Shown here: one piece after another, positions 44,763 to 45,000 of the stretch
Position numbering within the stretch: the stretch's first letter is position 1
Layout: each line of letters opens with the position of its first letter
Assembly (NCBI GenBank): GCA_012295275.1
Contig: CM022679.1
Span: 12,311,915-12,356,914, forward strand
Reading direction: 5' to 3'
DNA from: Chrysomallon squamiferum
Taxonomy: Eukaryota; Mollusca; Gastropoda; Neomphalida; Peltospiridae
Length of the DNA stretch: 45,000 bases
The notes under the pieces: model-generated
What the model was told of the DNA's origin: nothing
The model's input: only the letters and a program-made list of their open reading frames with translations
Databases searched by the model: none
Program-made: the position numbers and the translations under genes

Positions 44763-45000
44763 CTGTAAAATAGAAAATGAATTTGTTCTGTTAAATTAGT
44801 AATATTCATTTATTAAAAACATATACACGCACTCAAACACTCTCGCAGACAAACATTCAGTTTATTGTAAAGCATATACTCTCTTTGCTGTGTTGAGTGA
44901 ATATGTCCTTTAGATTAAATGGTTTCGTGGTGGTATCATACAAGAGTAATAAAAATACTACAAAAAACATAAATTCTCTGTAACCATCAAGTATGAGTAG
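44763..45000. other. Upstream intron end, no exon seen
   Basis: AT-rich sequence on the 5' side of E1. I see no convincing exon or promoter on either strand. E1 starts in phase 0 behind an acceptor, so an earlier exon carrying the start codon must lie beyond the window. Confidence 0.6.

Noticed and set aside
46-44762. Processed or decayed pseudogene interpretation
   Set aside because: Introns are present, all 65 exons keep splice sites and phase, and only four homopolymer-type indels occur.

Overview
The window is animal genomic DNA. It is strongly AT-rich, full of microsatellites, and carries one very large multi-exon gene on the minus strand that runs off both ends. I placed 65 exons between 44762 (first visible) and 46 (last visible). 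Each is bounded by AG/GT splice signals, and their reading phases join without a break from one end to the other. They total about 10.7 kb of coding sequence, roughly 3,560 residues. The true N-terminus (signal peptide and any earlier domains) lies above 45000 and the C-terminus lies below position 1. No second gene, tRNA, rRNA or CRISPR array is visible. The organism is probably a lophotrochozoan, perhaps a mollusc. That is an inference from the domain mix, the short AT-rich introns and a dispersed repeat with an AAAGGGAGGTAACT core; the sequence does not prove it.

Exons are numbered E1 to E65 in transcription order. The protein is a secreted or cell-surface mosaic. In order it has: a C-type lectin domain (E1-E4); LDL-receptor class A (E5); three CUB domains (E6-E11); sushi/CCP modules (E12, E14-E16); two calcium-binding EGFs (E17, E18); four CCPs (E19-E22); two HYR domains (E23, E24); a CCP (E25); an unnamed linker module (E26-E27); one GCC2/GCC3 ephrin-receptor-like repeat (E28); six EGFs (E29-E33); a PAN/apple domain (E34); a mucin-type WxxW domain (E35-E36); eight EGFs (E37-E42); a pentraxin/laminin-G domain (E43-E45); a partial HYR (E46); a CCP (E47); a second linker module (E48-E50); thirteen tandem GCC2/GCC3 repeats (E51-E63); and two EGFs (E64, E65).

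E22-E45 follow the order of vertebrate polydom/SVEP1 (CCP, HYR-HYR, CCP, GCC2, EGFs, pentraxin). The lectin-LDLa-CUB front end, the PAN-WxxW insertion and the second HYR-CCP-linker-GCC2 cassette with its long GCC2 array are departures from it. The likely role is extracellular adhesion or matrix scaffolding, with possible glycan and calcium binding.

Four exons (E7, E20, E23, E54) carry a single-base indel in or next to an AAA/TTT run, and the conserved domain continues in a shifted frame. Every other exon is open, so I read these as residual assembly errors or alleles, not as proof of a pseudogene. Introns hold long CA, GA, TAA, GATA, GGAT and AT tracts, two copies of a dispersed repeat, and one possible retrotransposon 3' end near 44.3 kb.
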